The notes: generated by a model not told the origin, from the sequence alone. A stretch of DNA of 64,000 bases from Vibrio sp. CAU 1672 (GCF_029223195.1 NZ_JARHUF010000003.1:124001-188000); one strand, 5' to 3'. Positions 41,328 through 51,152 are shown, numbered from the stretch's first letter. A program made the numbers and translations.

Positions 41328-42623
41328 ATGCACGCTCTGTCATTTGTTGATGCCGGATTGCATTACCAGCCCCATACTTTCACCGTCCCGCTCGATCACC
41401 ACCATCCAGAGAAGGGCACCCTCCAGCTTTTTGCCCGCGAAGTCAGTCTGGTCGGTGACCTGGACTCGGACAAACCCTGGCTGGTCTATTTTCAGGGAGG
41501 GCCGGGCTTTGCTTCCCCTCGTCCAAATGGCCTTAACGGCTGGATAAAACGTGCCGTAGAGGATTATCGAGTATTGTTGCTGGATCAACGCGGAACCGGC
41601 AACAGCAGCGTTATCAACCACCAGACTCTGGCTCCACTATCGCCGGAGCAGCAGGCCGAGTATCTGAGCCACTTTCGCGCCGATAGCATCGTACGCGATG
41701 CGGAGTTTATCCGGCGGGAGTTCGGGGTAGACAAATGGTCGATCTTAGGCCAGAGCTTTGGCGGGTTTTGCTCATTAAGCTACCTTTCGATGTTTCCGGA
41801 CAGCCTGCTGCACAGCTACATTACCGGAGGGGTGCCTTCGCTCTCGCGCCACGCGGATGACGTCTACACCGCCACCTTTAAGCGCACACTGGAAAAGAAC
41901 CAAGCCTTCTTTCAGCAGTTCCCAAAAGCGCAACAACTGTGCCAGGAGATCGCCAATCATCTGATCGACAACACCGAATACCTGCCGAACGGACAGCGCT
42001 TTACGGTTGAGCAGTTCCAACAGATCGGCATCAATTTTGGCGTCAGCGATACTTTTCTGCCAACCTATTACTGGCTTGAAAGCGCCTTGATTCACGTCAA
42101 TGGTAAAGCGCAACTGCGTTACGAATTCTTGAATGACATGTTGATGCAGCAAAACTTCCAAACCAACCCGATTTACGCCATTTTGCATGAATCCATCTAC
42201 TGTCAGGGCTTTGCTTCCAACTGGAGTGCCCAGCGTGTTCGCCAGGCTCACGATGCATTTAACTATCAACCCGGCAAGCCGTTTTACTTCACCGGTGAAA
42301 TGGTTTTCCCATGGATGTTTGACCAATATACGAACCTGAAGCCGCTCAAACGAGCCGCCGAACTGTTGGCAGCAAAAAAAGACTGGGGGCCACTTTATGA
42401 TGCCGGACAACTGGCGAACAATAAGGTACCGGTGAGTTGCGCAGTGTATGCCGACGATATGTTTGTTGAGATGGACATCAGCCGTGAAACCCTGGCCTTA
42501 ATACCGAATGCCAAAGCCTGGATCACTAATGAGTATGAACATAATGGCCTACGTGCTGATGGTGAACGTATTTTAGATACCTTAATTACCATGGGTAAAC
42601 AGACCGCCGCCACCCTGAGCTAA
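41328..42623 (+). CDS. Prolyl aminopeptidase-like alpha/beta hydrolase (peptidase family S33)
   Basis: A 431-residue hydrolase. The oxyanion segment LVYFQGGPGFASPRP, LLLDQRGTGNSS and the nucleophile elbow ILGQSFGGFCSLSY are those of the proline iminopeptidase group; the cap domain spans about 180-330, and the late YEHNGLRADG gives the catalytic His. It should release N-terminal proline from short peptides. No signal peptide, so cytoplasmic. AAGGAACG is upstream of the ATG. Confidence 0.88.
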   Translation: MHALSFVDAGLHYQPHTFTVPLDHHHPEKGTLQLFAREVSLVGDLDSDKPWLVYFQGGPGFASPRPNGLNGWIKRAVEDYRVLLLDQRGTGNSSVINHQTLAPLSPEQQAEYLSHFRADSIVRDAEFIRREFGVDKWSILGQSFGGFCSLSYLSMFPDSLLHSYITGGVPSLSRHADDVYTATFKRTLEKNQAFFQQFPKAQQLCQEIANHLIDNTEYLPNGQRFTVEQFQQIGINFGVSDTFLPTYYWLESALIHVNGKAQLRYEFLNDMLMQQNFQTNPIYAILHESIYCQGFASNWSAQRVRQAHDAFNYQPGKPFYFTGEMVFPWMFDQYTNLKPLKRAAELLAAKKDWGPLYDAGQLANNKVPVSCAVYADDMFVEMDISRETLALIPNAKAWITNEYEHNGLRADGERILDTLITMGKQTAATLS

Positions 42624-42650
42624 CATCACCGTAGCGACTGCCCCAACAAT

Positions 42651-42691
42651 AAAAAACGCCACGCCTCGCCGGCATCAGCACAGAAGCGTGG
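42651..42691 (-). terminator. Terminator of the GNAT gene
   Basis: On the minus strand CCACGC and GCGTGG close a long loop that can pair further internally, followed by CGTTTTTTATT. It also sits between converging genes and may serve both. Confidence 0.7.
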
Positions 42692-42711
42692 TTATCTCCT
42701 CGTCGTCGAGG

Positions 42712-43200
42712 TTAGTCGCCAAAGCGTTTGGTCATCGATTTATTCATCACCCGATAACCCATTTTATGGTAAAAGTCTTCAACTTCATGATTAAACGCCG
42801 CGACGTTCAGGCCTATCTCTTCAATGCCTTGACTACACAAATCACTTTCGATCTTATCCATCAGCGATAAGCCAATACCGAGATTGCGATGGCTTTCTGT
42901 CACGACTAATTCGTTGATATAACCTATCTTCCGGTGCGGGGCAAAGATGGCGCTAATTTCGCGGGTTGTGCCCGAAACAAAGCCGACAACCTGCCTTTGT
43001 GAACACGCAATGAAGGCACTGCTACGACCGTCAAAATACTGGTCAAAAATATGATGTTCTTCCCTGAGCTGCGCCATGTCTTGTGGTGAGCGGTAAAAAT
43101 TCGGTTCCGCTTGATAATGCGAAGTATCAAGCTCAGCCAAGAGCTTTTTCAGCAGCAGGAGATCTTCCTGTCTCAGCCGTCTGATGTAAAACTGTTGCAT
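42712..43200 (-). CDS. GNAT-family N-acetyltransferase
   Basis: A 162-residue acetyltransferase with one GNAT domain. The acetyl-CoA site is YINELVVTESHRNLGIGLSLM (residues about 90-110), where R-x-x-G-I-G is the pyrophosphate loop; the C-terminal EDFYHKMGYRVMNKSMTKRF is the usual closing motif. Substrate unknown. AAGGA lies eight bases before ATG 43200; an in-frame TTG upstream is less likely. Confidence 0.88.
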   Translation of the reverse strand: MQQFYIRRLRQEDLLLLKKLLAELDTSHYQAEPNFYRSPQDMAQLREEHHIFDQYFDGRSSAFIACSQRQVVGFVSGTTREISAIFAPHRKIGYINELVVTESHRNLGIGLSLMDKIESDLCSQGIEEIGLNVAAFNHEVEDFYHKMGYRVMNKSMTKRFGD

Positions 43201-43457
43201 ACCTTGTTCCTTTGCCAACTAAGCCACTATCTATTACTCATTATCCATGCCACACACAGCAACACTGGAGAAGTACTTTCACTGAGTTATGAGGTGATCG
43301 GTTGCATACGCAACCCCAATAACTGTACAAATTTCAACCACCCATGTCGAGCCAAAATGGCATTGTTGTAGGCTGTTTTTGCTAATAACTTGAACGGACA
43401 CAAAAGTTTAACTCGTTGTTACCCGTGGTAAGCCTTGGCTGATTAAACGATAAGATC
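43201..43457. other. Intergenic, GNAT promoter side
   Basis: About 260 bases hold the GNAT promoter (minus strand) and nothing else I can identify. CGGTTGCATACGCAACCC near 43300-43317 is a short hairpin (GGTTGC/GCAACC). No convincing small gene. Confidence 0.4.
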
Positions 43458-43485
43458 AAAAAAGCCTCTGGTATCCAGAGGCTTT
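43458..43485 (-). terminator. Terminator of the acidic lipoprotein gene
   Basis: AAAGCCTCTGG and CCAGAGGCTTT around a three-base loop, followed on the minus strand by TTTTTTGATC. It lies 28 bases past the stop. Confidence 0.92.
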
Positions 43486-43512
43486 GTCAATTACCGGCTC
43501 AATCTCAGCGGA

Positions 43513-44421
43513 TTAGTTACCGCCTGATGCGCCACTACCATCTTCTGGTGGATCAACTGGCTCAACCGGTTCGCCTTTTTCCGGTTCCGGTACTGGTGGG
43601 ACATCCGGCTTGATCTCTTCTACCGGCTTGCCTTCATCGATGTCTTTCTCAACCTGCTCAACCACTTTCTTGGTGTCTTCTGCCGGGATCTCAACAACGA
43701 TTACGTCACCAGTTTCAGACTTAGGGTAATCCGGGTTAGCTTTAATTACTTCTTCGGTGATCGCTTTAGCCGATACCGATACCGCTTGTGCAGAGGCTTC
43801 CGGGTTAGCTTTGATCACGTCAGAGACCACACTAGACGTTGCCGCCAACTGAGACGCCAGCGCTTTACTTGCGGCATCATCCTGGCCTTTTTCTTCAAGA
43901 TCTTTGACAACTTTTTCAGTATTGCGCACTAACTCATCGACAGATACGCCAGTTGCGTTGATATCAATACCCAGGCCCTCAAAGACTTTTTCAGCCACTT
44001 CCGGTGTGTAAAGCTCACCTTCTTCTAGTGAACCGGCGATCAAAGTCGTGAACGGTGAACCGGTTACCGGAACATCCGGTTGGGCAAGGCCCTTAGGAAT
44101 GGTGTAGGTTGTTGTAATACGCTTACCATTAGACACATCCACACTTGTTTCTGTTGGGGTAAAAGTAAATTTACAATCCTGTGGTGCCGCAACCACATCA
44201 ACATGCCTAATACGTGCGTAACCAACCATACCTTTATAGTTTGTAGTTAGCTCATCCGCTTCACCCTGTAAGTCCCCACCACAGTCGTAAGAGACTTTCA
44301 TATTGATAACAGCGGGATCATAAGCTTGAACCGCATAGGTTTTTACCACTGGATCGCTGTCACTACCACAGCCAGCCAGCAGAACCGCAGCCACACTTGC
44401 AGTTAAAAGTTTGATTTTCAA
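43513..44421 (-). CDS. Acidic proline-rich-tailed lipoprotein, function unknown
   Basis: A 302-residue putative lipoprotein. With TTG at 44421 as start (GGAG seven bases upstream), the N-terminus is a clean signal peptide with lipobox LLAGC (Cys18). Residues about 19-110 form a beta-rich domain with two Cys (SYDCGG, PQDCKF); about 125-245 is mostly helical; the tail is repeatedly EP/VEPV-like and ends in Gly/Ser. No known domain recognised. It is divergent from wza across 459 bases, hinting at an envelope or exopolysaccharide-linked role, which is unproven. Confidence 0.75.
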   Translation of the reverse strand: MKIKLLTASVAAVLLAGCGSDSDPVVKTYAVQAYDPAVINMKVSYDCGGDLQGEADELTTNYKGMVGYARIRHVDVVAAPQDCKFTFTPTETSVDVSNGKRITTTYTIPKGLAQPDVPVTGSPFTTLIAGSLEEGELYTPEVAEKVFEGLGIDINATGVSVDELVRNTEKVVKDLEEKGQDDAASKALASQLAATSSVVSDVIKANPEASAQAVSVSAKAITEEVIKANPDYPKSETGDVIVVEIPAEDTKKVVEQVEKDIDEGKPVEEIKPDVPPVPEPEKGEPVEPVDPPEDGSGASGGN

Positions 44422-44880
44422 AATAAGCTCCAATATTTTTTTGTTATATCCGACCGCAACAGGAAGCATAACGATAGTTCGACAGTGTGTAAATAGTATG
44501 CATATAACTTTAGCACCTAATTTCACATAATTATGTAGCTGTTGTACCAATTTCAGTTCATATAAACACATCAAACCCACGACACAGTGCAGCTTATTAC
44601 TGTACAATAAGCTGCATTATTGCATTTACCTGGTTGCCTTTGATGCAACCAAATGGATAATAGTTGTCTATTTTTTGAGGTTTCCTCGTGAAGCATTAAA
44701 AAATACATAATTGCCTCTTTGGATCACTCTTCAGAGACATGGGGCATACAAAAATAAAATACTGAATGGACTCGTTTTGTGACAATTTATCCTTACTCTT
44801 GGTCACCTGACCTTAACTCAGGGTAAGGTTCGAAGTGATTCAATTTCAGTCGGCAAATTTCTCTCGGTAATAAACAACCA
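44422..44880. promoter_or_regulatory. Divergent lipoprotein / wza control region
   Basis: A 459-base AT-rich region. A near-perfect inverted repeat lies at 44588-44616 (listed separately), and CCTTAC/GTAAGG flank 44792-44828. No ops/JUMPstart element as found before enterobacterial capsule operons was seen, and no small gene. Confidence 0.5.
44588..44616. promoter_or_regulatory. 11-bp inverted repeat in the lipoprotein/wza region
   Basis: TGCAGCTTATT and AATAAGCTGCA flank ACTGTAC. The arms are perfect. Without a T-tract it is more likely an operator or cruciform than a terminator; it lies 167 bases before the lipoprotein start and about 265 before wza. Confidence 0.5.
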
Positions 44881-45999
44881 ATGAACACATTTAACAAGTA
44901 TTTGGGGATCACCGTTCTTCCTATTATATTGAGTGGATGTACCCTACCCGGCAGCCATCTTTCGCTCAGTGACAAGACGGTCCTAACCTCCGGGGCAAGC
45001 GATATCTCATCTCAAGTCACGGTCTACCCGCTAACCCTGGAACGCGTAAGTTCGCTCAATGCAGTAGAACCTTTTTCAAAACCTAACCCTGAACTGGACC
45101 AGGCCATCACCAACTACGAATACGTAGTCGGCCCGGGTGACATATTAAACATTACTATCTGGGATCATCCGGAACTCACCATTCCTGCCGGCTCATACCG
45201 GAGCTCGACCGAAGCGGGCAACTGGGTTCACTCCGACGGAACGATCTTCTACCCTTACATTGGCGTTGTCGAGGTGGCTGGGAAAAACGTCCGCCAGATT
45301 CGCTCTGACATCTCTGCACGGTTAGCAAAATATATCGAAAGTCCACAAGTCGATGTCAGTGTCGCGGCTTTCCGCTCCAAAAAAACCTATATCACCGGCG
45401 AAGTAGGCAAACCGGGTCAACAACCCATCACTAACATTCCCCTCACCTTGTTGGATGCGATCAACCGTGCTGGCGGCCTCGCTGCAGATGCGGATTGGCG
45501 AAACGCCTCTCTGACCCGCAATGGTGAGGTAGAAAAAATTTCACTGTATGCACTCATGCAACAAGGTGATCTGACCCAAAATCGCCTGTTACAGCCAGGT
45601 GATATCGTCCACGTACCTCGCAATGATGCTCAAAAAGTATTTGTCATGGGAGAAGTCAACGATCCCAAACTACTTAAAATGGATCGCAGTGGCATGAGCC
45701 TGACCGAAGCGCTGAGCAATGTTGGCGGCATCAGTCAGATTTCTGCCGACGCCACGGGGGTGTTTGTCATCCGGCGCTCAAACGAAGAAGCCAAACTGGC
45801 CGATATCTACCAACTGGACGTCTCCGACGCCTCGGCATTAGTGATTGGAACAGAGTTTGATCTCAACCCATACGATGTAGTTTATGTCACCGCAGCACCA
45901 ATCAGCCGTTGGAACCGCGTGATTGCTCAGCTGGTACCAACCATCTCCGGGTTCAATGAACTCACCGAAGGTGTATTACGTATCCGCAAGTGGCCGTAA
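44881..45999 (+). CDS. wza: Wza-type outer-membrane polysaccharide export lipoprotein
   Basis: A 372-residue lipoprotein (E. coli Wza 379). Lipobox ILSGC gives Cys20. The polysaccharide export (PES) domain starts near [19 protein letters not shown] (residues about 80-99), followed by SLBB domains ([29 protein letters not shown]). The C-terminal helix [22 protein letters not shown] matches the Wza octamer barrel that crosses the outer membrane. First gene of a wza-wzb-wzc set, with a hairpin after it. Confidence 0.92.
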   Translation: MNTFNKYLGITVLPIILSGCTLPGSHLSLSDKTVLTSGASDISSQVTVYPLTLERVSSLNAVEPFSKPNPELDQAITNYEYVVGPGDILNITIWDHPELTIPAGSYRSSTEAGNWVHSDGTIFYPYIGVVEVAGKNVRQIRSDISARLAKYIESPQVDVSVAAFRSKKTYITGEVGKPGQQPITNIPLTLLDAINRAGGLAADADWRNASLTRNGEVEKISLYALMQQGDLTQNRLLQPGDIVHVPRNDAQKVFVMGEVNDPKLLKMDRSGMSLTEALSNVGGISQISADATGVFVIRRSNEEAKLADIYQLDVSDASALVIGTEFDLNPYDVVYVTAAPISRWNRVIAQLVPTISGFNELTEGVLRIRKWP

Positions 46000-46011
46000 A
46001 CAATAATCGCG

Positions 46012-46044
46012 ACTCCCCAAGTTCAATATCATTGCCTGGGGAGT
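46012..46044 (+). terminator. Hairpin between wza and wzb
   Basis: ACTCCCCA and TGGGGAGT close a 17-base loop, with TTGAAAA following. The short T-run suggests partial termination in the 270-base wza-wzb gap. Confidence 0.55.
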
Positions 46045-46269
46045 TTGAAAAGTCGCAAATAAAACAGACTGACGCTTATTTATGCCACTTAACCAGACAT
46101 AGGCAACAAAGTTAACAGCTTTAAAATGCAATATGTGTTATATGAGAGCGGCAATGAATTTAATATCAACAACCAACAGAGCGTTGGTCTGTTAGAGAGA
46201 TTTTCGCCAATCGCCTGCTGAAGCGATCTTTTCTGCATAGTACGATTGAACTTAACAAAGGATGACAAC

Positions 46270-46710
46270 TTGTTCTCTAATATTCTTGTCGTCTGTGTCG
46301 GGAACATCTGCCGCTCCCCCACAGGCGAACGACTCTTACAGTCCATGTTGGCTGATAAACACATCGCCTCTGCCGGTATTGCGGTAGAAAGAAGCCATTT
46401 AGCAGGCAAACCTGCCGACGCCACTGCTACCGATGTGGCCAAAGAAAATGGGGTTGACCTCACCGGTCATCAGGCGCAACAACTGACACCCGATCTCTGC
46501 GCCCGGTATGATCTCATTCTGACGATGGAGAAAGGCCACATTGAAGCACTGACCAAAATCGCTCCGGAGGCCCGGGGTAAAACTATGTTGTTCGGCCAAT
46601 GGATTGGTGAAAAAGATATTCCTGATCCGCACCGACAAAGCAAAGAAGCATTTGACCACGCCTATGCGCTAATCGATCAAGCCGCCAAAGCGTGGGCACA
46701 AAAACTATAA
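46270..46710 (+). CDS. wzb: Wzb-type low-molecular-weight protein tyrosine phosphatase
   Basis: A 146-residue phosphatase with the P-loop VVCVGNICRSPTGERLL (Cys, Arg and Ser/Thr intact) and the catalytic Asp in IPDPHRQSKEAF. It removes phosphates from the Wzc tyrosine tail. The start is taken as TTG 46270, since AAGGA sits seven bases before it and the first residues then fit the family; a TTG 24 bases further upstream includes this ribosome site within its frame. Followed by wzc after 54 bases. Confidence 0.9.
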   Translation: MFSNILVVCVGNICRSPTGERLLQSMLADKHIASAGIAVERSHLAGKPADATATDVAKENGVDLTGHQAQQLTPDLCARYDLILTMEKGHIEALTKIAPEARGKTMLFGQWIGEKDIPDPHRQSKEAFDHAYALIDQAAKAWAQKL

Positions 46711-46764
46711 ATCTCTTAACTCGAATTAAAACGCCACTGGCAAGGTATTTAAGAAGTAAACATA

Positions 46765-48933
46765 ATGACAACACAAACTATCAAACAATCACGCCAAGTT
46801 GATGATGAGATCGACTTAGGGAAACTATTTGGCATCATCATTGATGCCAAGTGGATTATCCTCTGCACCGTGCTCCTATTCTCTATTGTCGGCGTTGGTG
46901 TTGCCATTCTTTCCACGCCCATATACAAAGCGGATGCGCTGATCCAGATTGAGAAGAAAAGCTCCGGCGGTATTTCAGCCATGGTTGGTGATATGGGTGA
47001 CCTGTTCGCCGCCGAATCATCCGCGACCACAGAAATCGAGATCATCAAATCCCGTATGATCTTGGGGGATACGGTGGATAAGTTCAACCTGACTACCGTG
47101 GTAACGCCGGACTACCTTCCAATCATAGGTAAAGGCTTAGCCCGTCTGCAAGGCAAACAAAATTACCTCAACGTGTCTCGCTTTACCCCCCCATCCTATG
47201 CAATGGGAGTTCCCCATACTCTGAAAGTATTGGACCCGGCTAAACAAACTTTCCAGCTACTGCAAGACGAAGGACGGGTTGTTCTTGAAGGCCAGGTCGG
47301 CCAGCTGATTGAAAGCAACGGTTATCAATTTAAAGCAACTGAACTGGTGGCAAGTGATGACAGCACCTTTACCATCCGCAAAATCAGTAAGCTTGACGCC
47401 ATCAACCAACTGCAGCAAAACTTATCGATTAGCGAGCGTGGTAAACAAACCGGGATCATCTCATTAAGCTTCTCCGGGGAAAACCGTGCTCACATTCAGG
47501 CGATCCTCAATGACATCAGCCAGAACTATTTTTTGCAAAATGTTCAGCGTAACTCCGCCGAAGCCGAGCAAAGCCTGGAGTTTCTAAAAGGACACCTGCC
47601 AGATATTAAGAGTACGCTTACCACTGCTGAAGATGCCCTGAACCGCTTCCGCCAGGCGAATGAATCTATCGACTTAGGCCTGGAAGCGCAGTCCACTCTG
47701 AAAGTAATGGTCGAACTCGAAGCGCAACTAAACGAACTGACCTTTAAAGAGAGCGAAATCAGTCAACGCTTTACCCAGGATCACCCGGCATACAAGTCAC
47801 TGCTCGACAAACGCCAGACGCTATTAAAAGAGAAAGAGCGCCTGAACCTTCAGGTCCAAAGGCTACCTAAAACCCAGCGCGAAGTATTGCGCCTGACCCG
47901 TGATGTTGAAGTCAACCAGCAAATCTACATCCAGTTGCTGAACAAAGTTCAGGAGCTGAACATCATCAAAGCGGGTACCGTCGGCAACGTTCGCATTCTC
48001 GACAGTGCCCAGTCGTTTTCTCAGCCCATCAAACCGAAAAAACCGCTGATCGTCGTTTTGGCAACGTTACTTGGTGGTATGGCAGGTGTAGCTTTTGTAT
48101 TGATTCGGGCGGCTTTCCATCGTGGTGTCGAAACACCGGATCAGATCGAGCAACTCGGTGTGCCGGTTTATGCCAGCGTTCCTAAGTCAATCCAGCAGCT
48201 TGAGTTCGCCAGTAAACTGAAGCGTAGCAAAGGCAAAGCCAACCAGGAACTGGTCTTGCTGGCGGAGGCCAACCCTGCCGACCTCTCAATCGAGGCCCTG
48301 CGTAGCCTGCGCACCAGTTTGCATTTTGCGATGATGGAGGCCAAAAACAATGTACTGATGATTTCTGGCCCGGCGCCCTCTATCGGTAAAACCTTCGTTT
48401 CAACCAACTTCGCTGCTGTCGCCGCCAAGACCGGGCAGAAAGTACTGCTGATTGATGCAGATATGCGTAAAGGCTATTTGCAGCAATGCTTCGGTTTACG
48501 CTGGGAGAACGGTCTGTCAGATTTCCTCAGTGGCAAGGCCACCAAGGAGGACATTATTGAACCGTCATCGGTCAATAACCTTCATGTCATTACCCGTGGT
48601 CAAATTCCACCGAACCCATCTGAGCTACTGATGCATCCCCGCTTCAGCACACTGGTTGAAGAAGTGTCGAAAGAATATGACCTGATCATTATCGACACCC
48701 CGCCGGTACTTGCGGTCACTGATCCAAGTATTGTGGGGGCAATAGCAGGAACCACATTGATGGTGGCGCGTTTTGACCAAACCACACTGAAAGAAATTGA
48801 AGTGGCCAAAGGCCGTTTTGAACAGTCTGGTGTAGATGTGAAAGGTATTATCCTCAACGCAGTAGAAAAGAAAGCCTCCAACTCCTACGGATATGGCTAC
48901 GGCTACTACAACTACAGCTACAAGAGTGAATAA
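46765..48933 (+). CDS. wzc: Wzc-type tyrosine autokinase, polysaccharide co-polymerase
   Basis: A 722-residue inner-membrane kinase. Wzz domain with two membrane helices (about 30-52 and about 430-450), the second preceded by the Pro-rich SFSQPIKPKKPLIVV; a long periplasmic coiled-coil part in between. The BY-kinase domain has Walker A GPAPSIGKTF (about 535-544), Walker A' VLLIDADMR and Walker B LIIIDTPP. The tail has a tyrosine cluster YGYGYGYYNYSY for autophosphorylation. With Wza and Wzb it controls chain length and export. No glycosyltransferases follow. Confidence 0.93.
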   Translation: MTTQTIKQSRQVDDEIDLGKLFGIIIDAKWIILCTVLLFSIVGVGVAILSTPIYKADALIQIEKKSSGGISAMVGDMGDLFAAESSATTEIEIIKSRMILGDTVDKFNLTTVVTPDYLPIIGKGLARLQGKQNYLNVSRFTPPSYAMGVPHTLKVLDPAKQTFQLLQDEGRVVLEGQVGQLIESNGYQFKATELVASDDSTFTIRKISKLDAINQLQQNLSISERGKQTGIISLSFSGENRAHIQAILNDISQNYFLQNVQRNSAEAEQSLEFLKGHLPDIKSTLTTAEDALNRFRQANESIDLGLEAQSTLKVMVELEAQLNELTFKESEISQRFTQDHPAYKSLLDKRQTLLKEKERLNLQVQRLPKTQREVLRLTRDVEVNQQIYIQLLNKVQELNIIKAGTVGNVRILDSAQSFSQPIKPKKPLIVVLATLLGGMAGVAFVLIRAAFHRGVETPDQIEQLGVPVYASVPKSIQQLEFASKLKRSKGKANQELVLLAEANPADLSIEALRSLRTSLHFAMMEAKNNVLMISGPAPSIGKTFVSTNFAAVAAKTGQKVLLIDADMRKGYLQQCFGLRWENGLSDFLSGKATKEDIIEPSSVNNLHVITRGQIPPNPSELLMHPRFSTLVEEVSKEYDLIIIDTPPVLAVTDPSIVGAIAGTTLMVARFDQTTLKEIEVAKGRFEQSGVDVKGIILNAVEKKASNSYGYGYGYYNYSYKSE

Positions 48934-48949
48934 ACCTTAGCCTCGAATC

Positions 48950-48980
48950 AAAAGCCCTGCTAGCAATAGCAGGGCTTTTT
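48950..48980. terminator. wzc terminator, bidirectional
   Basis: AAAAGCCCTGCT and AGCAGGGCTTTT flank a six-base loop and are followed by T. A- and T-rich flanks let it act on the converging membrane-protein gene too. Confidence 0.92.
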
Positions 48981-48998
48981 GATTACTGACAAGGTCGT

Positions 48999-49376
48999 TT
49001 AGAGCTCAACAGAGTGGAGTTGCCTGTACGTCAAACCGCTCAACAGCATAAAAAAAGCAGGATCGCTCCAACCAAAACCAACCAGCACACCAGTGATCGC
49101 GGCGTAAGTAGTGATCAGCAACCCAAGGATGTTGGTGATCAATAATGCCTTGAACAGTTGCCTGACCGTGGGGCCGTCGTTGATTTGGCGCAGCAACAAA
49201 CTGATCGCCGCGATCCCCCCCAGGAAGATCGAGGTATGCTGAGAGAGAAACAACGCATATCGATCATTCAGCTCTACACCATACAAGGGCCACATCACGA
49301 CAGGGACAAAAAACAGCGCGAGCGCAAACAGACCGTAAATCGTACCGTGTAAAGTGAGAAAAGTACGGTTAGTCAT
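48999..49376 (-). CDS. Small four-helix membrane protein, unknown function
   Basis: A 125-residue inner-membrane protein with about four hydrophobic helices (LHGTIYGLFALALFFVPVV; TSIFLGGIAAISLLL; ALLITNILGLLITTYAAI; a last short FFMLLSGL). I do not recognise a family name. Its ATG lies within the last codons of the ydhR-like gene (eight-base overlap), so the two are coupled. Expressed with a predicted monooxygenase, it may take part in handling a small aromatic or quinone, but this is only positional. Confidence 0.75.
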   Translation of the reverse strand: MTNRTFLTLHGTIYGLFALALFFVPVVMWPLYGVELNDRYALFLSQHTSIFLGGIAAISLLLRQINDGPTVRQLFKALLITNILGLLITTYAAITGVLVGFGWSDPAFFMLLSGLTYRQLHSVEL

Positions 49377-49689
49377 CGTGTTTTTTTTCCGTCGGCGCAT
49401 GATTGATCACACTCAATGAAGTATTGATATCGAATATCTGACCACGCACTTCCGCAATCCCCATTTTCTTTAAACGGGCGCTGTGCATCTTCAGGTATGC
49501 TTGCGCTGACGGCTCATCTTCAAACAGGTAAATGCCGCCACCAAGCTGGTCTTGCTCGCTCTCCGTCCAGATCTTCCAAATCATACCCGGCTCATGATTG
49601 ATTGACTGGGCAAGCTCTGCCAGGGCATCAGACATCTGTTCACCAAATGGACCATGATACTCAAAATCAACTTGCAGTAGCTTTTTCAT
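49369..49689 (-). CDS. ydhR: YdhR-family putative monooxygenase
   Basis: A 106-residue dimeric alpha/beta-barrel protein. LLQVDFEYHGPFGEQMSDALAELA, NHEPGMIWKIWTESE, and GGGIYLFEDEPSAQAYLKMH are the signature blocks of YdhR (monooxygenase-like, ABM-related fold). Substrate unknown, possibly aromatic. Divergent from a LysR regulator by 110 bases, which is the likely controller. Confidence 0.88.
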   Translation of the reverse strand: MKKLLQVDFEYHGPFGEQMSDALAELAQSINHEPGMIWKIWTESEQDQLGGGIYLFEDEPSAQAYLKMHSARLKKMGIAEVRGQIFDINTSLSVINHAPTEKKHDD

Positions 49690-49799
49690 CTGCCTTCTCC
49701 TCTTCTTTATTAACTGAGTTTCGATAGCAGGATAGTAATCTTTAAAAATTAGACAAAAAAGTTCATAATATAACCACTAAAGGTAGATAAATTAGACCA

Positions 49800-50693
49800 A
49801 TGAGACTCAAAACCACCTTAGAACAATGGCAAACCCTGCGGGCTATCGATCAGGCCGGTAGTATTCAAGCTGCGGCTTTATTACTGAACAAAAGCCACAC
49901 GACCCTGATATATTCGGTGAAAAAACTGGAAAATCAGTTAGGTATTAAATTGCTTGAAATCAGAGGCAGAAAAGCCGTGTTAACCGAGCATGGCATGATG
50001 ATACTGCGTCGTGCGCAATCGATGCTGGATCAAGCCTATGAACTGGAAATGCTCAGTGAACAACTCAAGCGAGGGGTGGAATCTCAAATCACACTCTCGA
50101 TGGATCACCTTTGCGATCCTAGCTGGGTGTATGTGCCACTAAGTGCTTTCCTGTCACAGAACAACACCACTTCCGTCCAGATTATCGAAACATCACTAAG
50201 TAAAACCACCCAGATGGTTGTCAATCAGCAGGCTGACATTGCCATAATCAACTTGCCGATTACCAACTACCCCGCCGAAGCATTTGGCACCACAACCATG
50301 CTCCCAGTGATAGCACAACATCACCCGTTGGCGTTACAGCAATCTGTCTCGTTAGCCGACTTTGCCACCACCTGTCAGATCGTCGTGCGTGATTTGGGCG
50401 AATCAGAACCGGACAAACAGGATGTGGGCTGGTTAAGAGCCCGGCAACGCATTACCGTCGATAATTTTGACCATGCCTTACAAGCAGTGGAGCAAGGTGT
50501 TGGCTTTTGTCGCTTACCTGCACACATCATCACACAACACCAAAGTGACAAAATCAAAGTCCTCGCTCTGGAGCACTCTAACCAGTATCAAGTAGCGTTA
50601 CACATCACCTTACCAAAAGGAGCCAAGAGTGGTCCGGCCACGCTGGCACTATATCGCACACTGATGGAAAGCGCCGCCAAACGGTTTCTATAA
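49800..50693 (+). CDS. LysR-family transcriptional regulator
   Basis: A 297-residue regulator: GSIQAAALLLNKSHTTLIYSVKKLE is the recognition region of the winged helix, followed by an effector domain from about residue 90. Divergent from the ydhR-membrane-protein pair, its probable target. The AAAGG upstream is 15 bases from the ATG, so translation initiation may be weak, as is common for LysR genes. Confidence 0.85.
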   Translation: MRLKTTLEQWQTLRAIDQAGSIQAAALLLNKSHTTLIYSVKKLENQLGIKLLEIRGRKAVLTEHGMMILRRAQSMLDQAYELEMLSEQLKRGVESQITLSMDHLCDPSWVYVPLSAFLSQNNTTSVQIIETSLSKTTQMVVNQQADIAIINLPITNYPAEAFGTTTMLPVIAQHHPLALQQSVSLADFATTCQIVVRDLGESEPDKQDVGWLRARQRITVDNFDHALQAVEQGVGFCRLPAHIITQHQSDKIKVLALEHSNQYQVALHITLPKGAKSGPATLALYRTLMESAAKRFL

Positions 50694-51029
50694 CTTAACA
50701 ATCAAGAGGATCTGGCTACCGCCTACATAACGCGTGGCAGTGGGTTCTGCAACCCTTCATGTCTCTGCCATACAACCAGCATAATCCACTACTAGCAGTT
50801 GTGGCAGCGGCGAAATAAGCCTAATTCGCGACTTTGACATGCCAATAATGAATAAAATTTGATTTTTTATGCACATTTAACGGTACTTCGTTCTTTTTAA
50901 AGTGAAGCCAATCTTCCCTTTGTCACTTCAGTGCATGTTTAAGACGTGAATTATTCGATAAACAGTTTAAGTATTGGAATATTATTTTATTGCACATTGT
51001 TGAATAATCGTTAAAACACCAAAAAAATC
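50694..51029. other. Intergenic between LysR and symporter genes
   Basis: More than 300 bases with no gene seen; AT-rich toward the symporter. A short repeat GCAGTGGGTT...AACCC near 50730-50755 is the only structure. The CRP-like site and promoter of the symporter lie just right of it. Confidence 0.4.
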
Positions 51030-51046
51030 AGTGATCCAAATCACAT
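51030..51046. promoter_or_regulatory. CRP-type binding site upstream of the symporter gene
   Basis: AGTGATCCAAATCACAT fits the CRP consensus TGTGA-N6-TCACA at all but the first base. It lies 107 bases before the start codon, consistent with activation. This supports catabolite control of a carboxylate or amino acid transporter. Confidence 0.7.
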
Positions 51047-51152
51047 CTATATGTCAGACAGAGGATTATTCTTTCGTTTTTTCGTTATCCACTGCTAATC
51101 TGCTGCTCGCCTTGAAGTGAACTCAAGATGCATAACTATAAGGAGTGTTCTC

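Noticed and set aside
44422..44880. ops/JUMPstart element before wza
   Set aside because: No GGCGGTAG-type core was found upstream of wza.
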